From Colocasia esculenta (Eukaryota; Streptophyta; Magnoliopsida; Alismatales; Araceae): a stretch of DNA of 64,000 bases. Position 1 is the first letter of the stretch; each line of letters opens with the position of its first letter. The position numbers and the translations under genes are program-made. This document shows positions 25,042-36,117 of the stretch, in pieces. A model generated the notes under the pieces. The model was not told where the DNA came from. It did no database searches and saw only the letters and a program-made list of their open reading frames with translations. The stretch is from positions 86,786,244 to 86,850,243 of the forward strand of contig CM024763.1 in the NCBI GenBank assembly GCA_014218235.1. Reading direction: 5' to 3'.

Positions 25042-26664
25042 CTAGTTTTGTGGTGCTGGAATGTTCTGGACGAAAGCTTGTTGTGGGTTTAGTGGTGGAG
25101 GTGCATTTTGGCGAGCAGGTGGTCTGTACCCCGGGACTTGATGGTTTTGTTGGTTCTGATAAAATTCGGGAGGGTTGTTCCTTGGGTTTGCTATAGCTTG
25201 ACTTGGCAGCTGACCTGATTCCCTCCTATGACATACATCAGCAATTTGGGACTCTATTCTTGCCAAATTTTGTTGAAATTTTTTGTTTTGATTTTGATAT
25301 TGACTTTGTTGTTCTTGCACAGTTTGGCTTAGAGTCACCATCATGTTTTGGAGTTGATTTATTTTATCTTCCCAATTGGGCTGAGGAGGTGGTAGTTGAT
25401 ATGAAGGTTGCTGAAAATTGGTGTAAGCAAATTGATTGAAGTCTGATTTTCTTGGACTTGTGGAAGCTTGGAATAAGAAGATTGGCTAAATCCTGAATTC
25501 TGATTGGGATAGGATTGACCATACATGGATTCTTAAAGGAAGGTTGAGACACTTGTTCAGATTGATTTTTCCAAGAAAAGTTCGGGTGATTTCTCCAACC
25601 AGGGTTGTATGTGTTAGAATATGGATCATGGGAGGGTTTGTAGAAACCTTTGGCAGCTTGAACTTGTTCTTGAATAAAAGGGGGTAATTGGGCAGTAGTG
25701 GGACAAGCATTCGTGGAGTGAGCTGAGCTAGCACACATAGCGCAAGTTTCAGGTGGTTGAGAAAATTTGGGTGTGGCTTGCCCAGTCAAAGATAGTAATT
25801 GATCGAATTTTTGTTCCAACTTCTGCTCCAATCTCTGATCAAGTCTAGGTAATAGATCTTCTACCCTAGAATCTGATTCTCCTCTCTCTCTTAATTCATA
25901 CAACCCTGCCTTCCTTACAGGTCCTAGTGCTCTCTCGTAAGAGTGGAGTGAGGCATAACTGATAGAATTCTCACTCAATGTTTCAAATAGATTATATGCC
26001 TCATCCTCGCTCTTAGTCATGAATGCTCCTCCACACGAGGCATCAACCATCTGCCTATTTGATTCTGTTAGACCTTCATAAAAAGTTTGGACTATTTTCC
26101 ACCTCGACAGACCATGGTGGGGGCATTTTCTAAGCAACTCTTTTAGTCTCTCCCACGATTCATGCATTAACTCTCCCGGGTGTTGGGAGAATCCAGCTAT
26201 TGCTCTTCTCATGGTGTTAGTGCAGCCAATGGGGTAAAACTTCTTCAAAAACTCCTGCTGCATTTCTGACCATGTTCTAATGGTTCTCCCTATGGTTCCT
26301 AACCAATGTTTGGCCTTATCTTTTAAAGAGAATGGAAATACGGTCAATCTTAAGGCATTTTCAGTGAAACTTTGGATTCTTACAGTGGAACAAATCTCTA
26401 GGAACTCATCTATATGCTTATAGGGGTCTTCATTGGGATTGCCATAGAAGGATGGCAACATCTGAATGGTTCCTGGCTTGATTTCAAAGTGATTTGTAGG
26501 AATTTCTGGCCTGATGCAAGTAGCAGGTTGATAATCAGAAGAAATAAAGTACTCCTTCATCTGTCTGGGTGCGACCTCTACATTCTAGCAACTTGGTTTT
26601 GGTTTTGGTTCCTATGAAAGAATCTTTCGATCTCGTCTATAGGTTGAACCAAATCTAAATTCAT
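25042..26664 (-). pseudogene. Gag of Athila-like element B, frameshifted
   Basis: The likely start is the ATG at 26664 (MNLDLVQPIDEIERFF), with an in-frame stop near 26580. The main block (26560-25364) has the Gag core: EDPYKHIDEFLEICSTV, LRLTVFPFSLKDKAKHWL and MQQEFLKKFYPIG (about residues 43-135). One CX2CX4HX4C knuckle follows (CAMCASSAHSTNAC). A frameshift near 25490 leads to the coiled, Gln-rich tail (25344-25042), which has LARIESQIADV and many NPR/PPP repeats. Gag coats the RNA and forms the particle. Confidence 0.85.
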
Positions 26665-27701
26665 GGAACGTCTACCAAGCATGCACAGTTGAAAAGTCCT
26701 CTTTTTATGATTTTTGAATTTTAGATTTTTATTGATTTTTTATGAACAAACACAAACAAACAAACACTTTCAAAACAAATTAACCTAAACACTAAGTGTT
26801 CCTTAGACCTATGTTATTTTTCTCAAAATCGGATTTATGCTTGCTTAAGTCCAATCCTAACTCTTTTTGTACCGGCCAGGTAAGAGGTGGAGTAGAGGGA
26901 GACCCCCTTGCTTTCGCAAGGACCCAATTAAATAACCTCTAGCTCACTTAAGCATAAGCTTTTTAATCTCTAATCCTAAACACCAGACTTAAAGAGAAGT
27001 TTTGAAATTAAGAAAGGATAAATCTAATTATGAACCCTAGGGCCAAGTCTACTGGTTTTTATTAAAAGGTTTAGGCAAATGCAAGAATGTGGAATTATTT
27101 TTTTTGGTGATTTTTGGACAAAGGAAAGGGTGATGAAATCCCTCACCTTATCTTTATTTTTTCTAAAGGGTGATGCCCTTAAGCAGTCCCTTTTACAAAT
27201 ATGAAATGCAACAAAACAAGTTCAAACAAGGTTTTTCTAATGCTAAGTCTAATGCATGAAACAAGAGATAGAAATCATATCTTTTCCCCGCACTCTTCGA
27301 AGTAAAAAAAAAAATAGAATTCTAATGACAATTAAAATGATGAATGTCCTAAAACAAGTGATTCTAATCTTGAGAGATGAAATTTTTATTTGCAAACAAA
27401 CGGCTTACATGAAAGAGCGATTTGGAATTTTTTTTAGATTTTAGATTTTTATTTGTTTTTTGAACTAAATGAAATGAAACTTAACTAAGAAAATATAAAG
27501 TGATACTATAAACTAATTCCAAACCACTCAAACCACCAAAAGGCCAATTATTACATGCCAACGAGAAAGAAATCTATGTACATGCACAGAGAGTACATGA
27601 AATCCTCACTACAAATTTCACTCACACTCTTCTATCTAAAATTCTGAATTAGAAGCAAATGTAGAAACAATTCAGCAAACTCTCCTTCTCCAATGGGCTC
27701 A
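26665..27701 (-). other. 5-prime untranslated region of element B, running into the assembly gap; no gene seen
   Basis: On the minus strand it contains CACCTCTTACCTGGCC near 26880. The same text occurs at about 31370-31388 in the leader of E, confirming that this is leader sequence. No Asp-tRNA PBS (TGGCGCCGTTGCC type) or LTR end is found before the gap, so the 5-prime end of B is missing or hidden. Confidence 0.7.
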
Positions 27702-27801
27702 NNNNNNNNNNNNNNNNNNNNNNNNNNNNNNNNNNNNNNNNNNNNNNNNNNNNNNNNNNNNNNNNNNNNNNNNNNNNNNNNNNNNNNNNNNNNNNNNNNN
27801 N
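27702..27801. other. Assembly gap of 100 N
   Basis: Exactly 100 ambiguous bases, the conventional size for a scaffold join of unknown length. Left of it is the leader of B, and right of it is the start of the PMD gene region. Distance and orientation across the join are not proven by sequence. Confidence 0.98.
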
Positions 27802-28370
27802 CTAAGTTGTCGCGAACACAGACCCAAGAACATTTTGAATTTCGGCCCCACAGAAGCTTCCCTTTTCCCCCTTTTCCTCCTTCTCTCTTCTTTCTCTCCT
27901 CTGGCGACTGAGAACCCTTTCTCTTCCTTCTATCTCCTCCGACGACCTTCTGCCAGTGGCAGTTCCCCTTCTTCCTCTTCCTTCCTTTTCCTCCTCTTCT
28001 ACCTTGCTTCTCCCTGTTCACCTGAGACCATGGAGGGCGGTGGAGGTGATAGAGGCGATGACGGTGAGCAGCTGAGGTGGTCCAAGCGGGCCATCAGCCG
28101 GCGGCGAACGATTGAGGGGCCCTCTACGGCGACAGGGGCCGAAGCGCCGGCCACCTCGATGGAGGTGGACCCCACAGAGGCACCGGGTGAGGAGGATGCC
28201 ATCGTCCCCAAGAAGGTAGGTGGACGAATCCCTCTCTTTCGTGTGATTGGTCAGATGGGAGGGTGGACAAGGTGCTTAGCACCAATTGTAGGGCCTTTGG
28301 CCCATGGTGAAATCACTGGGGAATGGTCATTGGCCGTCCTCGGGCACCCTGTGAACACAACAAGATGGCT

Positions 28371-28505
28371 GTCGCATTGGCAGGGGAGAATGCGACACCA
28401 AGATTGTCGTGTTCAGAAGGCGATGGTTCGACATGTCGCCTTTTGAAAGTCAACGCGACACCGAATGTGTTGCGTTCATAAGGTGACAGAACCCCTGTCA
28501 CGACC
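28371..28505. repeat. GTCGCG palindrome array inside intron 1 of the PMD pseudogene
   Basis: Dyads visible are the 19-mer GTCGTGTTCAGAAGGCGAT at 28406-28424, a 25-mer from GTCGCC to CGCGAC at 28435-28459, and the 19-mer GTTGCGTTCATAAGGTGAC at 28469-28487. The next core starts at 28497. Start spacings are 29, 34 and 28 bp. The form is the same as in the LARD LTRs, but I see no LTR termini around this copy. Confidence 0.75.
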
Positions 28506-29220
28506 TGAACAGACTGTATGTGTGGATTTTTTGACTAACTTGGTGCATTTTTTGGCTATTTTGCAGAGCGAGTTGTGGTCCCGGGTGGGATGGGCCGTCG
28601 TCCGGGCAGTGTACCAAGGATTGCCAGACTTCCAGAGGCTCGACTAGAGCAGATGGGTTCGACCCCTCCCTGAGACTGGATGATTTGACGCTTGATGTGG
28701 CACTGAAAAGGAGGTAGGACCTTGAGTGCCACGCTTTCCTCCTTCCATGGGGTCATATGATCCCCACACTGGAGGACGTGGTATGGATCACCGGCCTGAG
28801 GGTGGATGGCTAGGCGGTGACAGCCTACACCTACTACCAGGAGCTGATGGAGAGGCTCCTGTGGTTGGAGATGGCACGGAGAGACCGTCCCTACTGTTGA
28901 GGACGAGGTTGCAGGAGAGCCTAGGAGTGGTGGACGCTCGCCACCTGTCGAGAGAGGGCCAGGTGGAGTACATGGCCAGGTTGACAGAGGATGCCAGGAC
29001 AACACTGGCAGAGGATGAGGGAGCAGCAGCTGACCGAGACTTGAGACACTTTCTGAACCTCGAGATCGGGAAGCTCATATTACGGACTCGAGGGGAGTCG
29101 GTAAGCTGTAGGTGTCTGCCCCTACTGGAGGACCTATCCCAGGTAGGGAGTTATGCATGGGGTGCGGCCCTTCTGGCCCACCTTTTCGACAGCCTGGGCA
29201 CTTTCAGTAGGGAGACAGGG

Positions 29221-29225
29221 GTGGC
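29221..29225. repeat. Left target-site duplication of element E (gtggc)
   Basis: gtggc precedes the LTR start TGATAAG at 29226 and recurs at 34572-34576 directly after the 3-prime LTR remnant. Removing the element and one copy restores a PMD-like exon frame (RETGVAGLPFLT). Confidence 0.85.
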
Positions 29226-30475
29226 TGATAAGTATACAATTGTTATTAATAATTATGTTATTTTTATTGACAAATGGTCATTAGTTTCATAAGAATCTAT
29301 TACCATTTCATTATAATATGATAATTGACTAAAACTCTTGTGTGCATTTTATTTTCAGGTTAATGAGCCAATCAACAAGATGTTAATGGACCAAAAGAAA
29401 ATAATGAGAGATTCTAATTTTAAAATCTTCCCTCTCTCTCTCTTTCTTTTCAATTTTTAAAACCCCCTCTCATTTTTAAAACCCCCTCTATTTTCCAAAA
29501 ATCTCTCTCCTCTTCCCTCTCTTCTCTCTAGCTATTTTATAAACACTCTCTTTCCTCTCTCATTCCCATCTTTTACCTCCTCTCTCTCTCCCCTTGGGGG
29601 GCCGATCTCTTCTCCCCCCTTCTCTTATCTTCTTCCTCTTCCTCTTTCTTCCGGATCTTCTTTCTCTTCCCCCAGTCCTCCTCTTCTTTTTCTCTTCTCC
29701 TGCTCTCTCTCTTCTATCTCTCTCTTCTTCCTCTCTCCCTATCTTTCTCTGGCTCGGTCTGTCGCACACCAGGGCCTACACGAGCATCCGCCCACGACCG
29801 CCAACACCCGCACCAGTGCCTGTCACGCCTGCGCACGTCTGCCTGCCTTTGCCTGCCAGCACCCGCGCCAGCGCCCGCCGCACCCGCGCGCATTTGCCCA
29901 CGCTGATGCTCGCCCGCGCCTGCGCCCCCCCGTGTCCCCATCCACCCCCGTCCGAGCCCTCCTCCGCCTTCGCGCCCCATCTGTGCGCCCCGCCCTCCTC
30001 CACGTGCATGCTTTTGCATGCACGTAGAGGAGGCCTCCTCTCTCTCTCTCCACTCGCCTCTCTCTCCTCTCTCCTCTCTCGTCTCTCTCTTCTCTATCTC
30101 TCTCATTCTCTCTCAATTTCTCATATTTTCTTGTTGTAGTTGTAGATTTATTTTTAGTATAAAACATTCTTTTGTTAAAATTTTTTATTATTTAGTGGAT
30201 TGTAATTTTAAATATCATCTCGTGTTCTCTAATCCACTCTTTATCTATCCCTCTCTCTCTTTATATTTCGCTTAGTTTATATTTACTTCGTGCAACTTAG
30301 TTTTAATATCACCACGTTATTTTCTAAACAAAACCCCAAAGTTTTCAACTCTAAAATTATTTCTCCATGGATTTGACTCGGCTCTCACCACTTAACTATT
30401 ATTAAATATTTTGTGCAAGCCGATAATTATAAGATTGTTAGACACATGTTTAATGATGCATTTGTGGGTTATTGA
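29226..30475 (+). repeat. 5-prime LTR of element E
   Basis: It starts TGATAAGTATACAATTG. The 3-prime border is uncertain (about 30470, just before the PBS). The central 29400-30130 is strongly pyrimidine-rich (CTCTCT and TTCCTC runs) with a GC-rich island at 29775-30010. Long frames there are compositional. TATAAACAC near 29537 and TATAAAAC near 30158 are candidate TATA boxes but are unproven. Confidence 0.7.
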
Positions 30476-30479
30476 TTTT

Positions 30480-30497
30480 TGGCACTGTTGCTGGGGA
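30480..30497 (+). other. Primer-binding site of element E (Asp-tRNA type)
   Basis: It reads TGGCACTGTTGCTGGGGA. The usual Athila/Tat PBS is TGGCGCCGTTGCCGGGGA. The differences are mostly transitions at CpG or C positions, as expected from deamination of methylated DNA. Confidence 0.8.
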
Positions 30498-31566
30498 ATT
30501 AGATTTTTAGTTTTGATAATCTTGGTGTCTTTTGTATATATTCATACTAATATTTTCTTTCTTTTTGTAGGTGTCAATAAAAATTGAAAAATGCCTGAAA
30601 ACTGTAGAAAAAATTATGTCCAGAAAACTGTCGCTGAAAGCAGAATCTATAAGTAAAAAGTTCTGTTGTGAAAAAAAATCCCAAAAATTACAGGAAAAAA
30701 ATCAGAAAAAGGTAAGTTGAGGTAAGTGTCCTTCTCTTTCTCACTCTTTCTATTTATTTTCATTTCCAAAAGAATGAGGGATTGCTTTGGAGGTAAGTAC
30801 CCTTAAAACTCTATTGATTTAGTCCTTTTCCTAGTTGCCATATTTAGATAATTAAAAACAAAAAAATCAAGTCACTTGAACCCAATAAAAGATGTCATGT
30901 CAAGATTAGAAACTTTCCATCTTTAGGACATGCATCATTTAGACTTTCATCTTTAGATTTTTTTTGTGTCAATTTTTTTTTTGTTGAAGATGCGGGGCAA
31001 GGTGAGTACTTTAATTTGTCAGGATCATATTCATGCATATTTAATTAAATCGTGCATTTGAACACTTTATTTGATTCTTGGTTGTTCACTTCACGTGAAA
31101 ACATCTTAAGGGCAAGCCCTAATAAGATAAGGTGGAGATTTCATCACTCTTCCTTGGCCCAAAAACAACCACCATTGCACTCACCAACCCAAGCCCAATA
31201 AAAGAAAGTAGAAACTTGACCTAAGGTTCACTTTGAGACTTAGGCCCACTTGGGCCCGCTATCAAGTTTGGAGACTGGTGGTCTTAGGCTAGAGGTCATA
31301 GGCAAATGCCTAAGTGACAACTTGTTACTTAATTAGGTCCCTACGAGAGCAAGGGAACCTCCCACTTTCCCACCTCTTACCTGGCCAGTTAATGGGCTTG
31401 AGAGTGGATTTAAGCTGGGCCTCAGTTGATTAGTGAGAAATCAAATCTTTATGTCCTAGGGAACCATAGGTGTCATAGGATTAATTGTTTGCTAACTTAT
31501 TTGAAAAAAAAATTCAAATCTTTCAAATCAATAAAAAAAATTTAAAAAAAAAGAAAAAAAAGATTT

Positions 31567-33296
31567 ATGTGGGTTGATAATAATGGTTATGAATTGGCAC
31601 ATCAATTGGGCAAATTAGGTCAGCCCATTATAGTATTCACTCTCAACCTAACCCACCTTATTCATCAAACCCTACTTACCAGGCCAATGGTTCCAAATGG
31701 ACTCAAGTCCATCATCTTCATGGTCACCCAATTACAGATCATATGCATGATTCAGGATGGAGGAAATATGTTGACCCACTTTACACCTCATCTCCTCCCT
31801 CAACCCAAGAACAGACCCAAAAATTTCAAGTGCTATCCACACCCACTCCTTATTCAAAGGTTGACCAAGATGTCTCTCCTGAGAAATAAGTTTACTCTAC
31901 CAAATCCTCAAGGAGAGATTCAAGGACCCTTTCTAGGTGCCGAAATCATATCATGGTTTGATCAAATTTTTTTTGGCATTGATCTGCCAGTGTGCTTAGC
32001 AAATGCTTCTGAAGGCACACATTTCCAACAACTTGGAGAAGTAATGCCACATTTGACACCTAGAGATCAACCTATTTTGGCCAAGCCCAAAGTCCACCTA
32101 CCCACAACTGTCAACAATGGGCCCAATTCCAAAATTGATATTCATGATAAAAGCCATCATGAGGGACAACATGCATATCCACAGCCCACTCATACATCTC
32201 CCCCACAATTACGCCTCTTTGATGATCAAATTGGGCAATTTATACAAAAATTCCATGATAATCAACAAGTCTTTGAGCAAACATTCACCCAACAACAACA
32301 AGAATTAGAGCAATCCTTTGTCAAAACTGACCTCCTGATTGCTCAACTGATGGAAATCAGAAGGAGGCAAGATAGTCAATCACCATTTCAACCCATTAAA
32401 AATCATGAACATCATTATATTGATTGTGACCAACAATTTGACTCTCAAATTCTATTTGAAACTTCTCAGTCCAATATGATTGTGGACAAGCCCACTTGGA
32501 AAATGAGAGAGAATTTTAATAAGTCAAATCAAGAGGAGATGGGTGCCACTAAAAATCAATCCATAATCTTCTCCCAACTCGAAACTGACCATCAAGAAGA
32601 CTCGATCCATAATGTCATATTTGAGGAAAGCTCTAGTGAGTTAGCTGAACTCAAGTTGGGGGGGGGGGGGGGAAGAAAGAATGTCATCTAGATGTTGGGT
32701 CGGAGTTTGATGTGACATTATTTCAAGTGGGTGACGAAGAAGAGGTGAGTGTGGAGAAAGAATTGGGTGTAATCATCAATCATTCTTCTTGGGTAAGAGA
32801 AGAATTAGAAATTCTACCTAAAGTCCACGTTGACTGGGTCTCTCTTGATTTCGGGAAAGACATGGAACTTCTACCCATTCCTGACCTTGGAAAATCCAAT
32901 ATGTCTGTGGACAGGCTAGCACTAGCTGATTGGTCAACTCTACTTGAACCTTTCAAGCATCCTTTTGTTAAGGATCATAACCATTTCATTCCAGATCATG
33001 CTACTATCTTTGACGCAAGTCAGCCTGTGGAGTTCAAGCAATCCTCTGAGCATTCAACCCAATCTGACCTCAACATCATGAAAGAGGATCTGAAAATGGA
33101 AGTGGTGGGTGACAATAGTGAAAATAATAAAGTCCAAATTGAAGGACTCAATGCATATAAAGATCTTAATGAGGAAGAGGAATTTTTTGCAATTGATGAT
33201 ACAAATGTCAACATCAAAATGAGGGGGGAAGTAAAGTCCGCATTAATGTGTTCAACACATATAAAGATCTTCAGTGTACAAATGAATATTTCTTAA
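31567..33296 (+). pseudogene. Unrecognised protein of element E, split by a poly-G frameshift
   Basis: Two open blocks lie in line. The first (31567-32691, 374 codons) has a Gln/Glu-rich, probably helical stretch around QIGQFIQKFHDNQQVFEQTF at about 222-241, and ends in a glycine run. The second (to 33296) is acidic (EEEVSVEKEL, NEEEEFF) and stays open upstream into the same G run, so the two were probably one frame. At 31620-31890 a different frame gives a Pro/Ser/Tyr-rich, disordered text more like Gag tails, so a compensated pair of shifts is likely there. No Gag core, zinc knuckle or enzyme motif is seen. It sits where Gag would be. Leader bases 30498-31566 upstream hold nothing recognised. 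Confidence 0.55.
32658..32672. repeat. G15 homopolymer at the frame break in the E ORF
   Basis: Fifteen consecutive G follow tcaagtt. The upstream frame stops 17 bases later, while the downstream frame is open through the tract. A change of one or two G would join the frames. Polymerase slippage or an assembly error are the simplest explanations. Confidence 0.9.
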
Positions 33297-34541
33297 TTGA
33301 AGATATGACCTTGAACGCCCCAATTTCTCTATCATTACTGATATGCAAGGTGCGTTTGGACACTTGACCCACCATGGCTGGTGATGTCTTACAAAGCAAG
33401 AATTTGGCGTCAATTGATTGGGGGTGTTACGTGAGCATGTTACCTCTATGTGTCTAGTTGAAGACATTAAACTTAGCGCTTGTTGGGAGGCAACCCAATA
33501 TTTTTAGGAAATTGATTTCTATTGATTTAGTTTTTATTTTGTGTCTTAGTGTTTGAAGTCCCACTATCCTTGGATGAAGCTATTGTGCAACTGCCCTCAT
33601 GTGATCATCAGGTTGCGTCTCTCCTTTCTTAACTTACATGGATTTATTCTATTTCATTACTTTTATGCCATTGAGGACAATGTCTTTCAAGTTGGGGGGA
33701 GAGACAAATTGTATTTCAAATTTTTGTCCCTAACATTGTGCTTCATGTTTCATATTTCATGCATGAAAATTTTTTCTAGCTTGACTCACAGTGTGTACTT
33801 GTGAAAGTGGTGAGTTAAAGGGTAAGTTAACTAATTATGTCTTAGCAGCCTCCTCAAGATACATTTGAAATTCTATTAGTACATTAAAAGATCATTAGGA
33901 GTATTCAGATGGATGATGAGAGTTTTACCTAACATTCATGTTGATTGATTGATATTCTACACTCCTATTGAAGACCAATCGTGGGGAAAAAGCTACCTGC
34001 CTACAAATAAATGTGAAAATGTGTGTGTATATATATAAAGAGAGTAGTACCGAAAAAAAAACATGGAAAATGCTCCTGATCTTAGTAACTGGGCATGCTA
34101 CTACTAAGGTAAGAGTTGAGGCTCACGTCAAACAATGAAGGGAAGTGCAACACCATGTAACTCAAAAGAAAAGAAAAAGAGCATAAAAAGAGAACTAGGC
34201 AGAGTGGAAGCTACCTATAATTTGAGGATTGAATTGAAGGAGTGTAGAGTTGATATCATCCTTGAGTGATATGTAAAAAGCCCATGCATCCTCTGATTCA
34301 TGCTCGAACATTGAAAAAAAAATCCATGAAATTTTGAGTGTATCTTGAGGAACTGTCTAATGACATGAACTGACATAATTGCCTTTGACTTGACACTCTC
34401 GACTGGAACTTGAAATACTTATGATCAAGCATTCTCATTCTTACTTTCTTGTCATGAAATATGATGTCTTGTGCTCTTGTTAGTCTAATTATTCACTTGT
34501 GTGCATTGCTAAGGGACTAGCAATGAGTAAGTTAGGGGGTG
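33297..34541 (+). other. 3-prime UTR and polypurine tract of element E; no gene seen
   Basis: Contains TAGCGCTTGTTGGGAGGCAA at 33473-33492, a lineage marker also present in B. It ends with the PPT GTTAGGGGGTG at 34531-34541. A second G-rich text (AGTTGGGGGGAGAG near 33690) resembles an internal polypurine tract. Short frames (33553-33804) look incidental. Confidence 0.7.
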
Positions 34542-34571
34542 TGATAAGTATATAATTGTTATTGATAATCA
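34542..34571 (+). repeat. 30-bp remnant of the 3-prime LTR of element E
   Basis: It starts TGATAAGTATATAATTG, matching the first ~25 bases of the 5-prime LTR with one or two changes. It ends ATCA and is followed by the TSD gtggc. About 1.2 kb of LTR is missing, yet the terminus abuts an intact TSD. Confidence 0.75.
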
Positions 34572-34576
34572 GTGGC
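34572..34576. repeat. Right target-site duplication of element E (gtggc)
   Basis: Identical to 29221-29225 and directly beside the LTR remnant. Confidence 0.85.
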
Positions 34577-36117
34577 CGGTCTTCCCTTTCTTACAGGTAT
34601 ATTTCTTGCTTTTACTCATTATTTCTTTTCCTACTTTATTATAATTGACTGTATCACTGACCATCTTCTTTCGCAGGTGTGGGCCTATTGTTACCTCCCT
34701 CCCTTGGCCGGGGAGTGTCGAGGCGACTGAGCGCCGTACCGCTTCTGCAGCGCTAGCAGTTTTACCGAGATGAGCGGTCCCTGCACCTGCAGGTGACCCT
34801 CATCCAGGATGCTCTAGAACCGTCCCCTTCGACATGTGAGTACCACTCTACTTGCAACCCTTACTTCCTTTTCATTGTGACAAATAACTAATTGTTTTTA
34901 TATGTGATGTGTAGGTCGAGTGGACTCCCTATGCTGGTAAGGAGGATGCAGACCAGTCAGGTGGAGTAGGGCTACCCCTACTTCGGTAGGAAGATTTGGC
35001 TTCATGCTTTCAACACGGTGGTACCGGTCCACCTGCGGCTGGTCGCGAGGACATGGGGCTCCACCAGGCGGAAGTGGAGTTCCTAACTAGGCAGAGGCGG
35101 GCCGCAGCTTCCGCTGGATCCAGCAGGTCACGGACTGGCGGGAGTGGGCTCGGAATAGCTGGAGGACTGGCGGCAACGAGGTCAAGAGGTGACCTCTGAG
35201 GCTACCAATGACGAGGACTACCTTCGTGCCTTTGCACGGAGGTACGGGGCCTAGGTGTACAGGGGACCCGACGCCCGGTGAGTACAATTAATTTAGCCTT
35301 TTCTAAATATTTTGATCATTAATCCTTGGCTAACTTGACCTGTGTTGGCAGCTTGACCCCGAGGGCAGGATCGTCTCTCTTGAGGGCATCGTCCACTCCA
35401 CCATCCACAGAGGGACGATCTCCAAAGGACCGTGACCAAGCTAGTGAGTGCTTCACTACCCGTCTCTTACATTCTTACTTTAGATTTCTAACTTTGTGTT
35501 TTTACCGTGTAGCGTGCCGAGCTTGAGCGGGCTCAACACATGGTGGTGGTGCTTCCTCTTCCCGCGAAGATCCCGTCCGCTCTGTTTTGGAGGGCTAGCT
35601 AGCAGTAGCAGTGGCCCTGGAAAAGGAGGCCATGACCCAGCTTCATGAGCGGGTAAGTTACCAACTTCATGCCCTTTATACCTTATTTCTCTATTGACAC
35701 ATGTTTTGACTTGCAGGAGGCTGAGTTGAGGGGTGCTCTAGCACGAACGACTGCACTAGAGATGGAGATGGCAGAGCTACACCTACGTCCCAAGCAGACG
35801 AGGCAACAAGACTGCGCCTGGAGGTTGACGAGCTCTGCTCACAGCTGGGGACTGAGCGGTAGGCCGTCTTGGTGATCCGGGTGGAGATGAGGGGACTAGA
35901 GAGGGCCCTGGTGCTGATCGGCCGTGGCCGCCCGTCGCCAGCAGAAGTGGTACCCCTAGCGGCTCGGCGGGGAACTACCTAATAGGTTCCTTCGGACGAC
36001 GGAGGAATGAGGAGAGACGAGGTGACATGAGGCAGCAGCTGAGGGGAGCACGACGAGACCGAGGGAGATGGCCCTTCCACCCTCTCATCTGCCTGAGGGT
36101 ACAGGGGAGAGTGGTTG
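34577..36117 (+). pseudogene. PMD protein pseudogene, 3-prime exons
   Basis: The exon broken by E resumes (GLPFLT) and ends at 34596. Candidate introns with GT-AG ends are 34597-34676, 34836-34914, 35278-35351, 35444-35512 and 35653-35716. The exon at 34677 reads VWAYCYLPP, a PMD C-terminal feature. The exon at 34915 reads VEWTPYAG and, in shifted frames, KIWLHAFNTVVPVHLRLVAR. The next exons have DPEGRIVSLEGIVHSTI and the heptad-rich EAELRGALARTTALEMEMAEL, a probable coiled coil. Several in-frame stops and shifts are present. The end is placed near the GESG-stop at 36117. Exon borders are inferred from splice consensus and protein continuity only. Confidence 0.7.

Larger units (their letters stand above)
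28030..29225 (+). pseudogene. Plant mobile domain (PMD, aminotransferase-like) protein, 5-prime exons, decayed
   Basis: Exon 1 (ATG at 28030 to 28215) encodes a Gly/Asp-rich, disordered N-terminus ending VPKK, followed by GTAGGT. Intron 1 ends TTTTGCAG at 28566. Exon 2 contains PMD-family text: FLLPWGHMIPTLEDVVWITG, TAYTYYQELMERLLWLE, and in another frame RCLPLLEDLSQVGSYAWGAA and HLFDSLGTFSRETG. In-frame stops (for example after GLRVDG) and at least two frameshifts break it. PMD proteins (MAIN/MAIL and transposon-borne relatives) act in silencing or accompany Mutator-like elements. Element E cuts the exon after 29225 and the coding resumes at 34577. Neighbouring TE density suggests a transposon-borne or captured copy. 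Confidence 0.75.
29226..34571 (+). mobile_element. Non-autonomous Athila-related LTR retrotransposon E
   Basis: Bounded by 5-bp TSDs gtggc. It has a 5-prime LTR, an Asp-tRNA-type PBS, a leader, one broken unrecognised ORF, a 3-prime UTR, a PPT and a 30-bp LTR remnant. No RT, RNase H, integrase or protease motif is found. Relation to B is shown by the shared leader text (CACCTCTTACCTGGCC), the shared TAGCGCT...GGGAGGCAACCC text, the same pre-PPT text and LTRs that both start TGATAA. It inserted into an exon of the PMD pseudogene on the same strand. Confidence 0.8.

Noticed and set aside
29594..30139. 181-codon Pro/Ser/Leu-rich open frame and its antisense partners
   Set aside because: Lies in the pyrimidine-rich 5-prime LTR of E, with all frames open because of CT-rich composition.
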